Assembly (NCBI GenBank): GCA_023381565.1 | Contig: JAMCRR010000154.1 | Coordinates: 1 to 33,291, forward strand | DNA: 33,291 nt | Reading direction: 5' to 3' | Source: Chloroflexota bacterium | Lineage (GTDB): Bacteria; Chloroflexota; Anaerolineae; Anaerolineales; Anaerolineaceae | Shown here: positions 10,819-19,105 of the stretch, in pieces | Layout: every line of letters starts with the position of its first letter | How positions within the stretch are numbered: the first letter of the stretch is position 1 | Notes under the pieces: model-generated | Databases searched by the model: none | Seen by the model: only the letters and a program-made list of their open reading frames with translations | What the model was told of the DNA's origin: nothing | Position numbers and translations under genes: made by a program

Positions 10819-10846
10819 GGGGAGGGCCGTTGATTGGCGCCTCCCC
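10819..10846 (-). promoter_or_regulatory. GC-rich hairpin in the pyrG leader
   Basis: Arms GGGGAGG (10819-10825) and CCTCCCC (10840-10846), extended inward by GCC/GGC with one bulged base and a seven-base loop. It ends 28 bases before the pyrG ATG. The tail after it on the transcript is only moderately U-rich, so it is either an attenuator or an RNA structure of unknown role. Confidence 0.4.
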
Positions 10847-10926
10847 ACCTGGAAGTTACCTGAATGATTAATTGAAGTGATAACCGCTTTTTCATTCCAA
10901 TAATTTCTATCCGTTCACTGTCGATA

Positions 10927-10955
10927 AGTTTACCATAATCGATGAGCTTTTGCAA
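10927..10955 (-). promoter_or_regulatory. Predicted pyrG promoter
   Basis: On the minus strand, TTGCAA (10950-10955), 17-base spacer, TAAACT (10927-10932). The -35 box touches the tail of the terminator of the S1-domain gene upstream. Predicted start near 10920. Confidence 0.5.
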
Positions 10956-10984
10956 AAAAACCCGTTTTCGAGAAACGGGTTTTT
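10956..10984 (-). terminator. Rho-independent terminator of the S1-domain gene
   Basis: Perfect 12-base-pair stem: arms 10956-10967 and 10973-10984, five-base loop. On the minus strand it is followed by a run of T. It lies 24 bases after the S1-gene stop and closes the envelope-protease block. Confidence 0.9.
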
Positions 10985-11008
10985 AAGGTCATAATTGGGT
11001 GTGTCTGG

Positions 11009-11851
11009 TTAGGAAGTGCGTACTTTATGTTCCAGTGTGCGTGAAAGCAGGTCTTCCTGCTCTTTGGAAACGGATTTTCCGCGTTTCCCTTTCTCAGCCT
11101 GTTCTTTCTTTTTTTCTTTTGCCCGTTCCATGGCTTCTCGAAGGGCAATTTCCATGGCGGTAGGCTCAGATTCTACGGGTTGAGACCCTTCACCACCCTG
11201 GGCAGCGCCGTTTTTATTCTCCTCGCCGGCTGCGCCTTCTCCCCTGGAGGATTTGCGGCGTCGGGTGGGTTTTGTACGCTGGGCAGTCTCGATGAGTTTA
11301 GCCGGCTCGGTTTCTTTAACCGGTTCTTCCTGCAGCGCTTTTAGGCTGAGTTTGATTTGTTTCTTGCGGCGATTCACATCCAGGACCTGGGCTTCCACCT
11401 CGTCGCCTTCTTTTACTACATCAGAAGGGGTGCGCACGTAGCCGTGAGCCATTTCGCTGATATGGATCAGTCCGGGTCGCTCGGCGCCGATTTCGACAAA
11501 CGCGCCGAACTTTTCGAGGCGGGTGACTTTGCCTTTCACCACCATCCCCTTTTTAAGATCACGCCATTCAAGATCGAGCGGTTTAATCATCGTAAGCTCG
11601 ATACGATCTTCTTTGACCTTCTTCACCCAGAGCTCGACCGATTGGCCGACCTGTAACACATCCTCGACGCGCTTCACGGGTTGGTCGGGTGAGGCAGGTT
11701 GAATTTGTGAAATATGAAGCACCCCGGGGAGGTGTAACCCAATGTCTACGATCGCACCGGCAATGGTCATTTTCGTCACCGTACCAGTAAGATGCATCTT
11801 GGGTTTGATTTCTTTCAAACGGTCTTCGACCGTAACCGCGCTCGATTCCAT
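11009..11851 (-). CDS. RNA-binding protein with two S1 domains and a charged tail
   Basis: 280-residue protein with two S1 (OB-fold) RNA-binding domains. Domain 1 spans about 17-89 (G-T-V-T-K-M-T-I-A-G-A-I-V-D-I-G) and domain 2 about 99-170 (G-K-V-T-R-L-E-K-F-G-A-F-V-E-I-G). A low-complexity tail (175-280), rich in Lys, Arg, Glu and Gly, looks disordered and could aid RNA binding. It is shorter than ribosomal protein S1 of proteobacteria. It may act as a short S1 homologue in translation initiation or RNA turnover; which is not decidable here. It has a near-consensus promoter overlapping the stop codon of the preceding gene, a GGGAGAG ribosome binding site and its own terminator. Confidence 0.9.
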   Translation of the reverse strand: MESSAVTVEDRLKEIKPKMHLTGTVTKMTIAGAIVDIGLHLPGVLHISQIQPASPDQPVKRVEDVLQVGQSVELWVKKVKEDRIELTMIKPLDLEWRDLKKGMVVKGKVTRLEKFGAFVEIGAERPGLIHISEMAHGYVRTPSDVVKEGDEVEAQVLDVNRRKKQIKLSLKALQEEPVKETEPAKLIETAQRTKPTRRRKSSRGEGAAGEENKNGAAQGGEGSQPVESEPTAMEIALREAMERAKEKKKEQAEKGKRGKSVSKEQEDLLSRTLEHKVRTS

Positions 11852-11889
11852 AGCGTTACTCTCCCAGTATATATTTGAAGCGAATGACG

Positions 11890-11918
11890 ATTATACCTTG
11901 CAGCGGATAAACTGTCAA
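11890..11918 (-). promoter_or_regulatory. Strong promoter of the S1-domain gene
   Basis: On the minus strand, TTGACA (11913-11918), 17-base spacer, TATAAT (11890-11895): a consensus housekeeping promoter. The -35 box overlaps the TGA stop of the upstream membrane-protein gene. Confidence 0.85.
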
Positions 11919-12934
11919 TTTAATTCAACTTCGCTGATTTCTCCTCGGATGGTCATATTGCGAAACGCCAGCATCCCAAAGAAGAATGGCAGCCAGAAGG
12001 TGATTCCACGGTAAGCCAGGGTCACCACAGCGGCGGCTTCCAGGGGGATGCTGAGCGAGTTCAATGAAAGCGTAAGCACCCCCTCGACCACACCGATGCC
12101 TTGCGGTGTAGGAGAGACGATCAGAAATAGATAAGCCATGCTGAACCCGGCGATGAGCGTGCCGGCTGTAAAAGTAATATTAAAAGATAGGAAGATCAAT
12201 AAGAGCACCGAGATCAATAATGCTTTATTGCTCAAAGCCAGCGCCACGGGTGCGATCAAGGCTTTGGGCTTGTGGCGCAGCATGCGCACTCCCTCGGAGG
12301 CGTCTTTGGCAAAGGTGTGCGCCCGATCTTCGGAGAGATATTGGCGGCGGATGAAGGGATGCAGGACACGGTTGACCAGGCGCACCATCCAGGCCAGGAC
12401 GCTGCCCATTTCGTTCTCGGAGCGTGTTCCCAGGTAGAGTAAGGCCGTAATCACACCGGCGATGGCAATCAAGATCAATGAAGCGATAATCTCGGGCCAT
12501 TTCAAATTGTTGCGTTGGAAGAGCACGAAGAAACCCACTGCCAGGACCAATAAGAAGCCGAGGTAGTCGAACAATACGTAAAGCGCTCCGGCGACCGTGG
12601 CTCGGGCTGAGGAATAACCCTGCCTGCGCGCATCGGCGATTAAGACTGCCAGGCCGCTCATCCCACCCACAGGAGCGACCACACTGAAGAAATTGGCCGC
12701 CGCAGCAACCCGCAGCAGGCGACGGCGTCGATCTTCCAGCCCGAGGATGTGGTAGATTGAACGATATGAAGCGCCAACATTCGCCAACCACGCCGCTTCG
12801 ACAACGGCAGCCAGGAGTAAGAAACGCCAGTCTCCTCGTTCTAAGGTCAGGGCAATCTCCTGGACTTCGGTGAAACGGGTGATGAAGAAAATGATGGTGA
12901 GCAGGACAGCCAGAGCGATGATGAATTTGCGCAT
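11915..12934 (-). CDS. YbhN/lysylphosphatidylglycerol-synthase-like membrane protein
   Basis: 339-residue integral membrane protein with about eight hydrophobic segments, of the family comprising YbhN and the membrane half of MprF (flippase domain). The family-like segments V-A-P-V-G-G-M-S-G near residue 92 and S-P-T-P-Q-G-I-G-V-V-E-G in the C-terminal half are present. It lacks the soluble aminoacyl-transferase domain of MprF, so it cannot itself add lysine to lipid. A role in lipid or polyprenyl carrier handling at the membrane is a guess from the family. It starts 29 bases after the HtrA stop, consistent with the envelope operon. Confidence 0.85.
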   Translation of the reverse strand: MRKFIIALAVLLTIIFFITRFTEVQEIALTLERGDWRFLLLAAVVEAAWLANVGASYRSIYHILGLEDRRRRLLRVAAAANFFSVVAPVGGMSGLAVLIADARRQGYSSARATVAGALYVLFDYLGFLLVLAVGFFVLFQRNNLKWPEIIASLILIAIAGVITALLYLGTRSENEMGSVLAWMVRLVNRVLHPFIRRQYLSEDRAHTFAKDASEGVRMLRHKPKALIAPVALALSNKALLISVLLLIFLSFNITFTAGTLIAGFSMAYLFLIVSPTPQGIGVVEGVLTLSLNSLSIPLEAAAVVTLAYRGITFWLPFFFGMLAFRNMTIRGEISEVELN

Positions 12935-12963
12935 TGAAAAGACGATTCTCGGAAGTACAAGCC

Positions 12964-14121
12964 TTACTGGATCCTACTTTCAGCCAGGGTCACCTGGAGT
13001 TTGATCTTGTCCTGGCCACGCCAAACGACCAGCTCGATCTTATCTCCGGGAGAGTAGTTGAAGAGGGCATTAATATAGGGATGAGAGTCATCCAGGGTCA
13101 CCGTACCAATTTGGGCGATGATATCTCCACGACGCAAGCCGCCTTCGGCTGCGGGACTTTGGGTATCGACGGAGCCCACATAAACTCCCCATTCGACCGG
13201 AAGGTTATAAGCTGCGGCGATATTGGGGGTGATCCACTGCCACTGGATCCCAAGATATGGTCGGGATACATACCCCTTGGCGATGATTTGATCGGATACG
13301 GCGCGGGCTATGTTGGCAGGGATGGCGAACCCCAGCCCTTCAGCCACGTCGCCGCTGGTTCCACTGCTGCGCACGATCAGTGTGTTGATGCCGATAACCT
13401 GCCCCGCCAGGTTTACCAGCGGGCCGCCCGAGTTGCCGTGGTTGATCGCCGCGTCGGTTTGGATCATACCCTCCAACTGGTATCCTTCACCGGTATCCAG
13501 GCTGCGCCCGGTAGCGCTCACGACCCCGGCTGTGACAGTGTTCTTGAAATCTCCCAAGGGGGAACCGATGGCGATCACGGATTCACCGGGTTTCAGGTTG
13601 TCCGAGTTCCCCAACACAGCCACCGCCGGTACATCTTTGACGCCTTCGGCAAGCAGCACTGCCAGGTCTGAGAACTGGTCGGTCCCCACCACTTTTGCTG
13701 AAAGGGTGGTGCCGTCGGCAAGAACTACTTCCACTTTTTGGGCGCCGGAAATGACATGGTTGTTGGTCAGGACATAACCTTTCTCTGAGATGATCACCCC
13801 GCTGCCGGTGGATTGCCCCCCGGGCGCTACGCCAAAGAGGGTGGTTTGATCTGGCAGCGTACTTACGACGGTCACGACTGCCGGACCGGTCTCATCCACT
13901 GCCTGCGTGATGGCGGTGTTAATGTCGACTGTGGTGACCTGCTGGGTCGGCGCTCGAACTGGCGCAGCAGAAGCGGGAGCCAGGGGGGTGGCTCCTGGGT
14001 GGAGGGACGAACGCATTGCCGTGTATACCGCCAACCCTCCGGAGAGAACGCCGGCCAGAGCGGAAACCCCGGCAACCAGAAGGATAAAAAACACGTAAAC
14101 GATGCGTTTTGTGGATAACAT
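12964..14121 (-). CDS. htrA: HtrA/DegP-type serine protease with one PDZ domain
   Basis: 385-residue envelope quality-control protease. One N-terminal membrane segment (8-33) is followed by a Pro/Ala linker (40-60) and a trypsin-like domain with triad His122 (T-N-N-H-V-I), Asp152 (F-S-D-L-A-V) and Ser231 (H-G-N-S-G-G-P-L). A single PDZ domain occupies about 285-380. The layout matches anchored HtrA proteins of DegS or Gram-positive type. Start has a GAGGAG ribosome binding site. It follows the YugP-like gene after 11 bases, so both are probably translated from one message. Confidence 0.95.
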   Translation of the reverse strand: MLSTKRIVYVFFILLVAGVSALAGVLSGGLAVYTAMRSSLHPGATPLAPASAAPVRAPTQQVTTVDINTAITQAVDETGPAVVTVVSTLPDQTTLFGVAPGGQSTGSGVIISEKGYVLTNNHVISGAQKVEVVLADGTTLSAKVVGTDQFSDLAVLLAEGVKDVPAVAVLGNSDNLKPGESVIAIGSPLGDFKNTVTAGVVSATGRSLDTGEGYQLEGMIQTDAAINHGNSGGPLVNLAGQVIGINTLIVRSSGTSGDVAEGLGFAIPANIARAVSDQIIAKGYVSRPYLGIQWQWITPNIAAAYNLPVEWGVYVGSVDTQSPAAEGGLRRGDIIAQIGTVTLDDSHPYINALFNYSPGDKIELVVWRGQDKIKLQVTLAESRIQ

Positions 14122-14132
14122 TCAAGATCTCC

Positions 14133-14843
14133 TCATCTTTTTCTCCGGCCTCCCATTCCGCCGGAAAGAGTGATGAAATAGAGTAGCTGCAGCACGGCTG
14201 TCGCCAGAGCGACAACGTAGGTCAGCGCTGCAGCGTTCAACACAGTGTTTACGCCGCGTAGCTCGTTTTCGTCCACGATCAGCCCGGATTGAAATAGCAG
14301 GCGGCGCGCCCGGGCAGAGGCATCCAGCTCAACCGGCAGGGTGGCCAGAGCGAATAAAACGCCGAAAGAAAATGCCAGTATGCCCAGCCAGGTCAGACCG
14401 GTGCTGTGGATCAGCAAGCCAACCATGATGAAGATCCAGCCGAGTGTGGAGCCTGCATTGACTGCCGGAACCATCACCGTGCGCAGCCGAAGGGGAAAGA
14501 ATCCCTCCTGATCTTGCAGGGCGTGGCCTAGCTCATGAGCAACAATTGCCTGGGCTGCAACTGAAGCGCTGTAGGCTACATCTTCTGAAAGGCGCAAGAC
14601 TTTCCCCCGCGGGTCGTAATGGTCGCTGAGGGCTCTCGAAATTCCCTCCAGGCGCAAATCGTACAAGTTGGCAGTCTCCATCAGGCGTTGGGCTGCCTGG
14701 ACCCCGGTCATCCGGTTGCGTGCCCGGACACGGCTCCAGGTCCGGTAGGCGTAGTTGACATACCATTGGGCCAGCACGGTCAGGAAGAAGGCCGGTAGCA
14801 TGAACATCAAGTAGTTCAGGTTGAAGGATGGGTAGACGCCCAT
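14133..14843 (-). CDS. Neutral zinc metallopeptidase, YugP-like
   Basis: 236-residue membrane protein with a zincin motif H-E-L-G-H (103-107) and a downstream L-P-V-E-L-D-A-S (169-176), where Glu172 is the likely third zinc ligand. Hydrophobic segments lie near 10-28, 130-150, 152-170 and 203-226. This is the layout of the YugP family of membrane zinc peptidases. Substrate unknown. It has an AAGGAGG ribosome binding site. It is flanked by CtpA (22 bases upstream) and HtrA (11 bases downstream), giving three different peptidases in a row. Confidence 0.9.
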   Translation of the reverse strand: MGVYPSFNLNYLMFMLPAFFLTVLAQWYVNYAYRTWSRVRARNRMTGVQAAQRLMETANLYDLRLEGISRALSDHYDPRGKVLRLSEDVAYSASVAAQAIVAHELGHALQDQEGFFPLRLRTVMVPAVNAGSTLGWIFIMVGLLIHSTGLTWLGILAFSFGVLFALATLPVELDASARARRLLFQSGLIVDENELRGVNTVLNAAALTYVVALATAVLQLLYFITLSGGMGGRRKR

Positions 14844-14865
14844 CAGAACCTCCTTGAAGCCAAGT

Positions 14866-16164
14866 TCATCTGGTTATGCCTGCCAGGACTTCGATGGCTT
14901 TCTCGAGTTGAGGGTCTTTTCCAGCCTGGAGGTCTTCTTCGGTGAGCTGAACTTCGACATCGGGTTTGAGACCGATCTCGTGGATTTGATGCCTGTCGGG
15001 AGTCAGCCAGCGGGCGATGGTTACTCGCACAGCGCCTTCCTGATTGTCCAACTCGAGCCAATTCTGAACAGAGCCTTTGCCATACGTCACGGCGCCGACC
15101 AGCTTGCCTCGCCCCGTATCCTGGATAGCGCCGGCGACGATCTCGGATGCTGAAGCCGTGCCTTCATTCACCAGAACCACCAGGGGGATGTCAATCGCCA
15201 GCCCGCCGGGTTGCGCCTCATAAGTCTGCTCTCTGCCGTTTCCATACTCCTCGTAGAGAAGCACCCCTTGATCGATGAACTCGGAAGCCACCTGGATCGA
15301 CGTGGAAAGGTATCCACCGCCGTTATTGCGCAGGTCGAAGATGATCCCGGTGGGTTTTTGAGCCATGATCTCCTCCAGAGCCTGATGCAGCTCATCACCG
15401 CTGGTTTCTCCGAAGGTGAAAAATTGAATGTAGGCGATCTTGCCATCGAGCATTTCGCTCGCCAGGGAGGGCACTGTGATCTTCCCGCGGGTGACGGGGA
15501 CATCGAAGGGTTCGGTCGCTCCTTCTCGCAGGATGGTCAGCAGCACGGTGCTCCCGGCGGGCCCTATCACATAAGTGATGACGACCTGGCCATCCATGCC
15601 GGTCATATCTTTGCCATCCACAGCCAGGATTTGGTCCCCGGGTTTCAACCCTGCTTCTTCCGCCGGCGATCCGGGCATGGGGCTGATGATCGTCAGGTAC
15701 TCCCCGGTTGAATCCACCCAGGCGCCGATACCTTCGTAACCTCCCTCCATCGAGAGGGTCGCCTGGAGATACTCTTCCGGGCTCATATACGAGGTATGTT
15801 GGTCTCCCAGTGCTTCGAGCATGCCCTGGATCGCGCCGCGCATGATTGCTTCGTCATCTATAGGTTGGTCGACATATTGGTCGTGAACGATTTGCCAGGC
15901 CTGCCAGAATGGTTGGAAGAGCTGCTGTAGCTCTCCTGGCGTGGCTGTGTCTCCCGCGCTGGAAGGCGTCGCGGTGGGGAAAGGGGTTGGTGAGACAGGT
16001 CCGGCCTGGGTGGGAGATTGGATCTCGTATGCAGGGGCGTGGCTGGCAGACAGGCCGCGGATCGGGAACAACCAGCCGGTGATGACGCCGCCGGAATAGG
16101 ATCCTGCGATTAATACGAGGGCCAGCAGGCTACCGATGATGATGCGCAGCGTTTTGGATTGCAT
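14866..16164 (-). CDS. ctpA: C-terminal processing protease (S41, CtpA)
   Basis: 432-residue anchored or exported tail-specific protease. An N-terminal hydrophobic segment (8-30) is followed by a Pro/Thr/Ser linker (48-75), a PDZ domain (about 140-215, with E-G-I-G and S-P-A-E-E-A-G-L-K-P-G-D), and the S41 catalytic core. The core contains the Ser-Lys dyad: Ser338 in G-T-A-S-A-S-E and Lys363 in Y-G-K-G-S-V-Q. Length and order match bacterial CtpA. It has a GGAG ribosome binding site. It is the first of the three consecutive protease genes, suggesting a coordinated envelope proteolysis function. Confidence 0.95.
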   Translation of the reverse strand: MQSKTLRIIIGSLLALVLIAGSYSGGVITGWLFPIRGLSASHAPAYEIQSPTQAGPVSPTPFPTATPSSAGDTATPGELQQLFQPFWQAWQIVHDQYVDQPIDDEAIMRGAIQGMLEALGDQHTSYMSPEEYLQATLSMEGGYEGIGAWVDSTGEYLTIISPMPGSPAEEAGLKPGDQILAVDGKDMTGMDGQVVITYVIGPAGSTVLLTILREGATEPFDVPVTRGKITVPSLASEMLDGKIAYIQFFTFGETSGDELHQALEEIMAQKPTGIIFDLRNNGGGYLSTSIQVASEFIDQGVLLYEEYGNGREQTYEAQPGGLAIDIPLVVLVNEGTASASEIVAGAIQDTGRGKLVGAVTYGKGSVQNWLELDNQEGAVRVTIARWLTPDRHQIHEIGLKPDVEVQLTEEDLQAGKDPQLEKAIEVLAGITR

Positions 16165-16297
16165 CGATGTCTCCAGAGAAACGATATTGATTTGTTGGTC
16201 TTCCCGTCGGATCCTGCAAGATCGAGGGTATCATGCCAGGATTAAAAAATGATGAGAAACGTTTTTGGCAAGTCTGGGAACGGCGCAGCCAGGTCGC

Positions 16298-16570
16298 TCA
16301 CTCCTTCCCGGGGGTTGGGGGACCCGATCCCTCGCGTTTTTGCTCGGGTTCATCGGTGTTTCGTAAGTCTGCCACACGCTTCGATAGTTCTTCAAGAGCG
16401 GTATCCTCCTTCTGCCACGGTTGGCTGATGTGGAATGAGGAACGCTGCGGGGCGCCATATCGGCTGGGATTTTTACGGCGCTGGTAGAGGCTCCACAGCA
16501 TGGCGTTCACCGCCAGGAACATGGGGACGATCAAACAAATCGCCAGGATGATTTTTTCAGTTGCAGTCAT
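16298..16570 (-). CDS. Small single-span membrane protein, 90 aa
   Basis: Not recognised. One transmembrane segment (about 7-29) is followed by a basic stretch (Q-R-R-K) and a polar, charged cytoplasmic tail ending in Pro/Gly-rich residues. It lies between the HAD nucleotidase and ctpA on the same strand, separated by 70 and 133 bases, so it may belong to the envelope unit. Function unknown. Confidence 0.65.
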   Translation of the reverse strand: MTATEKIILAICLIVPMFLAVNAMLWSLYQRRKNPSRYGAPQRSSFHISQPWQKEDTALEELSKRVADLRNTDEPEQKREGSGPPTPGKE

Positions 16571-16640
16571 CAGAGTCTACAATAAACTGATTGATATCGA
16601 ATAAAACCAGCGTGAGGTTAAAGAAATCGAGTGAGAAGAC

Positions 16641-17270
16641 TCAGGGTAAGATGGTGGGAAGGTTTTTAATCGAAGCGATAGAATGCACGGCTGACGGGTG
16701 AGCTTCGCCGGTGCCTACCAGCACTGTGGTGAAACCCATCTGCCGCGCGGTGGCTATATTGCGCGGAGAATCGTCGATGAGCACGCAGTGATGAGGGTCA
16801 GGCTCTCCGGCTGCCTGCAGGGCTATCTGGAAGGCTTCAGCCTGCGGTTTGCAGGAAGGAGCCAGGTTGTAGATATCCACCACATCGTTGAAGCAATCCT
16901 GCACCTGCAGGGCAGAGAGTACCCTGCGTGCGTGGCGTTGGTCGGCATTGGTGAAAATGATCTTTTGCTGGGGGTACTGTTCCAGGACCAGGCGCAACTC
17001 CGCATCAGGCAGCAAGCACTCCTCGACAGGCACATCGTGGACGAAAGCCAGGTAATCTGCCGGATCGATCTGATAGGTCGCCTGTAAGCCGCGCATCGTC
17101 GTGCCGTAAGTCTCAAATAAATTCCTGCGCAGCGCAGGGATGGCCTCCCGCGGGATTTTCAGCCTTTCGTCCATATAGAGATCAATCCGTTTACGGATCA
17201 TCTCCCATAAACCGCTGGAGGGAGGATACAGCGTATCATCTAAGTCGACGAAAAAGGTAGTCAGCGCCAT
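16641..17270 (-). CDS. HAD-superfamily pyrimidine 5'-nucleotidase-like hydrolase
   Basis: 209-residue HAD phosphatase. Motif I is F-V-D-L-D-D-T-L-Y near residues 6-14, motif II is I-F-T-N-A-D, the motif III Lys lies in C-K-P, and motif IV is L-I-D-D-S-P-R-N-I-A-T-A. The D-D-T-L-Y-P-P-S-S-G-L-W opening and the C-K-P segment resemble SDT1-type pyrimidine 5'-nucleotidases. The reading frame extends 27 codons upstream, but I use the ATG at 17270 because family members begin there. A TATACT box ends six bases before it, predicting a leaderless message. It is divergent from mutL. Confidence 0.85.
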   Translation of the reverse strand: MALTTFFVDLDDTLYPPSSGLWEMIRKRIDLYMDERLKIPREAIPALRRNLFETYGTTMRGLQATYQIDPADYLAFVHDVPVEECLLPDAELRLVLEQYPQQKIIFTNADQRHARRVLSALQVQDCFNDVVDIYNLAPSCKPQAEAFQIALQAAGEPDPHHCVLIDDSPRNIATARQMGFTTVLVGTGEAHPSAVHSIASIKNLPTILP

Positions 17271-17276
17271 ATTGTG

Positions 17277-17282
17277 AGTATA
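17277..17282 (-). promoter_or_regulatory. Predicted -10 box of the HAD gene (leaderless arrangement)
   Basis: TATACT on the minus strand followed by six bases (CACAAT) and the ATG. No Shine-Dalgarno sequence is present. The -35 region is poor. Confidence 0.45.
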
Positions 17283-17315
17283 CCTGAGAATCAGCCCCTG
17301 GGGTGTATGGGACGG

Positions 17316-17321
17316 TATAAT
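17316..17321 (+). promoter_or_regulatory. Predicted -10 box of mutL
   Basis: TATAAT ending 18 bases before the mutL ATG, giving a leader of only about 11 bases with at most a weak GAGAAAG ribosome binding site. Back to back with the HAD promoter. Confidence 0.5.
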
Positions 17322-17339
17322 TACCGTTGAGAAAGCCTT

Positions 17340-19076
17340 ATGCCCATCCAAATCTTACCGGACGAAGTAGCCTCCCAAATCGCCGCAGGCGAGGTGATTG
17401 AGCGCCCCGCTTCTGTTGTTAAGGAGTTGGTGGAAAACGCGCTGGATGCCGGAGCGCGGCAGATTACTATCTACGTTGAAGGAGCCGGCAAGCATCTGGT
17501 GGAAGTTGCCGACGATGGGGTGGGGATCCCATCTGAAGAGCTGAAGCTGGCGGTCGCCCGTCACGCCACCAGCAAACTGGCGAGTGCGCACGACCTCTTC
17601 GAGATCAAGACCCTGGGCTTCCGCGGTGAAGCCCTGGCGTCGATCGGGTCTGTCTCCAGGATGACGCTTATTTCACGGCAGGTGGATGAGCCGGTGGGAG
17701 CGCGATTGGTGGTTGAAGCCGGCAAGGTGAGCTTGACCGAACCTGCAGGTGCGCCGGTAGGCACGGCGATCAGGGTTGAGGATTTATTTTTCAACGTTCC
17801 GGCGCGATTGAAATTTCTCAAGCAAGATATCACCGAACGCCAGCAAATCGATGCCCTGGTCACACGGTATGCCCTGGCATACCCCCAGGTGCGCTTCCAG
17901 CTCACGCAAGATGGCAAGCATACCCTCCAGACGAGCGGCAATGGGGACCGCAGGCAAGTGCTGGCAGCCCTGTATGGGGTAGATGTGGCCAAACAAATGC
18001 TAGAAGTGCTGGCGGAAGAAGAAAATTTACGCCTGACGGGTTTCATCAGCCCTCTTATGCTCACGCGGTCGAACCGAAAAGAAATCACCCTATTCATCAA
18101 TGGTCGTTGGGTCCAGGATATTTCGTTAACGACCGCCTTGCTGCAGGCATACCACACCCTGCTGATGGTCGGGCGCTATCCAATGGCAGCGATTTTCCTG
18201 GAGCTACCTCCGGGAGAGGTGGATGTGAACGTCCATCCTGCCAAGGCGGAGGTGCGCTTCCGCAGCCCCGACCGGATTTTCTCCGGGGTTCAACGGGCTG
18301 TGCGAAGAGCGTTGCTTGCCTATACCCCGATCCCGCAGATCGTCTCACCGGCGACCTGGTCGATGCGGGCGCCCGCCGGGCAAATCGACCCCGCCTGGGA
18401 GATGGCTGCCGGCGATAGGGTTGCCGCTCCCGACCCTGCCGGAGATGCGCTTAGCGGAGCACATCAAGACCAGCCCTCCTTCACAGGAGGAACGCTCCCC
18501 CTGCTGCGACTGGTTGGACAGGTTGGCGCAACGTATCTGGTGGCTGAAGGCCCGGATGGCCTGTACTTAATCGACCAGCATGCCGCTCACGAGCGGGTGT
18601 TATTCGAAAAAATGATGGCGCAACGCTCGCTCTCTATCCCGGCGCAGAGCCTGCTGGAGCCGGCAGTCGTGCAAATCTCACCATCCGGCGCCCGCCTGCT
18701 GGAAAACCAGCTTTCGATCTTGAATTCCCTCGGGTTCCACGTCGAGTCGTTTGGGCAGAACACGTTCCTCGTCCGGGCGATCCCCGCACTGCTCATGGGG
18801 GCAGACCCGGCGTCGGCGCTGCGCGTTCTGGTGGAGGATTTCGAAGAGGATGAGAGCCCTCTTCAGGCGGAAATCGAAGCCAGATTGATCGCCAGGGTGT
18901 GCAAACGAGCGGCGGTTAAAGCCGGTCAGGCTCTGTCGGCGGAAGAGCAGGAAGCACTGGTGCGCAACCTTGAAGCCTGCCAATCTCCACGCACCTGCCC
19001 CCACGGTCGACCTACCATGATCCACCTCTCGGTGGATTTGCTGGAGCGCCAGTTCGGGCGGCGAGGGGCACGCTAA
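17340..19076 (+). CDS. mutL: DNA mismatch repair protein MutL
   Basis: 578-residue MutL. The N-terminal GHKL ATPase has K-E-L-V-E-N-A-L-D-A-G-A (28-39, Glu29 and Asn33), D-D-G-V-G-I (58-63) and T-L-G-F-R-G-E-A-L (91-99). After a linker comes the C-terminal dimerisation domain. It holds the endonuclease signature D-Q-H-A-x-x-E-x-x-x-x-E (412-423) and the late A-C...C-P-H-G-R-P (546-558). This marks a nicking MutL, as in organisms without MutH. mutS is not in the window. degV follows 29 bases after the stop and is likely co-transcribed. Confidence 0.97.
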   Translation: MPIQILPDEVASQIAAGEVIERPASVVKELVENALDAGARQITIYVEGAGKHLVEVADDGVGIPSEELKLAVARHATSKLASAHDLFEIKTLGFRGEALASIGSVSRMTLISRQVDEPVGARLVVEAGKVSLTEPAGAPVGTAIRVEDLFFNVPARLKFLKQDITERQQIDALVTRYALAYPQVRFQLTQDGKHTLQTSGNGDRRQVLAALYGVDVAKQMLEVLAEEENLRLTGFISPLMLTRSNRKEITLFINGRWVQDISLTTALLQAYHTLLMVGRYPMAAIFLELPPGEVDVNVHPAKAEVRFRSPDRIFSGVQRAVRRALLAYTPIPQIVSPATWSMRAPAGQIDPAWEMAAGDRVAAPDPAGDALSGAHQDQPSFTGGTLPLLRLVGQVGATYLVAEGPDGLYLIDQHAAHERVLFEKMMAQRSLSIPAQSLLEPAVVQISPSGARLLENQLSILNSLGFHVESFGQNTFLVRAIPALLMGADPASALRVLVEDFEEDESPLQAEIEARLIARVCKRAAVKAGQALSAEEQEALVRNLEACQSPRTCPHGRPTMIHLSVDLLERQFGRRGAR

Positions 19077-19105
19077 ATTGCATCAAATTTCTGAGGAGGG
19101 TCATC

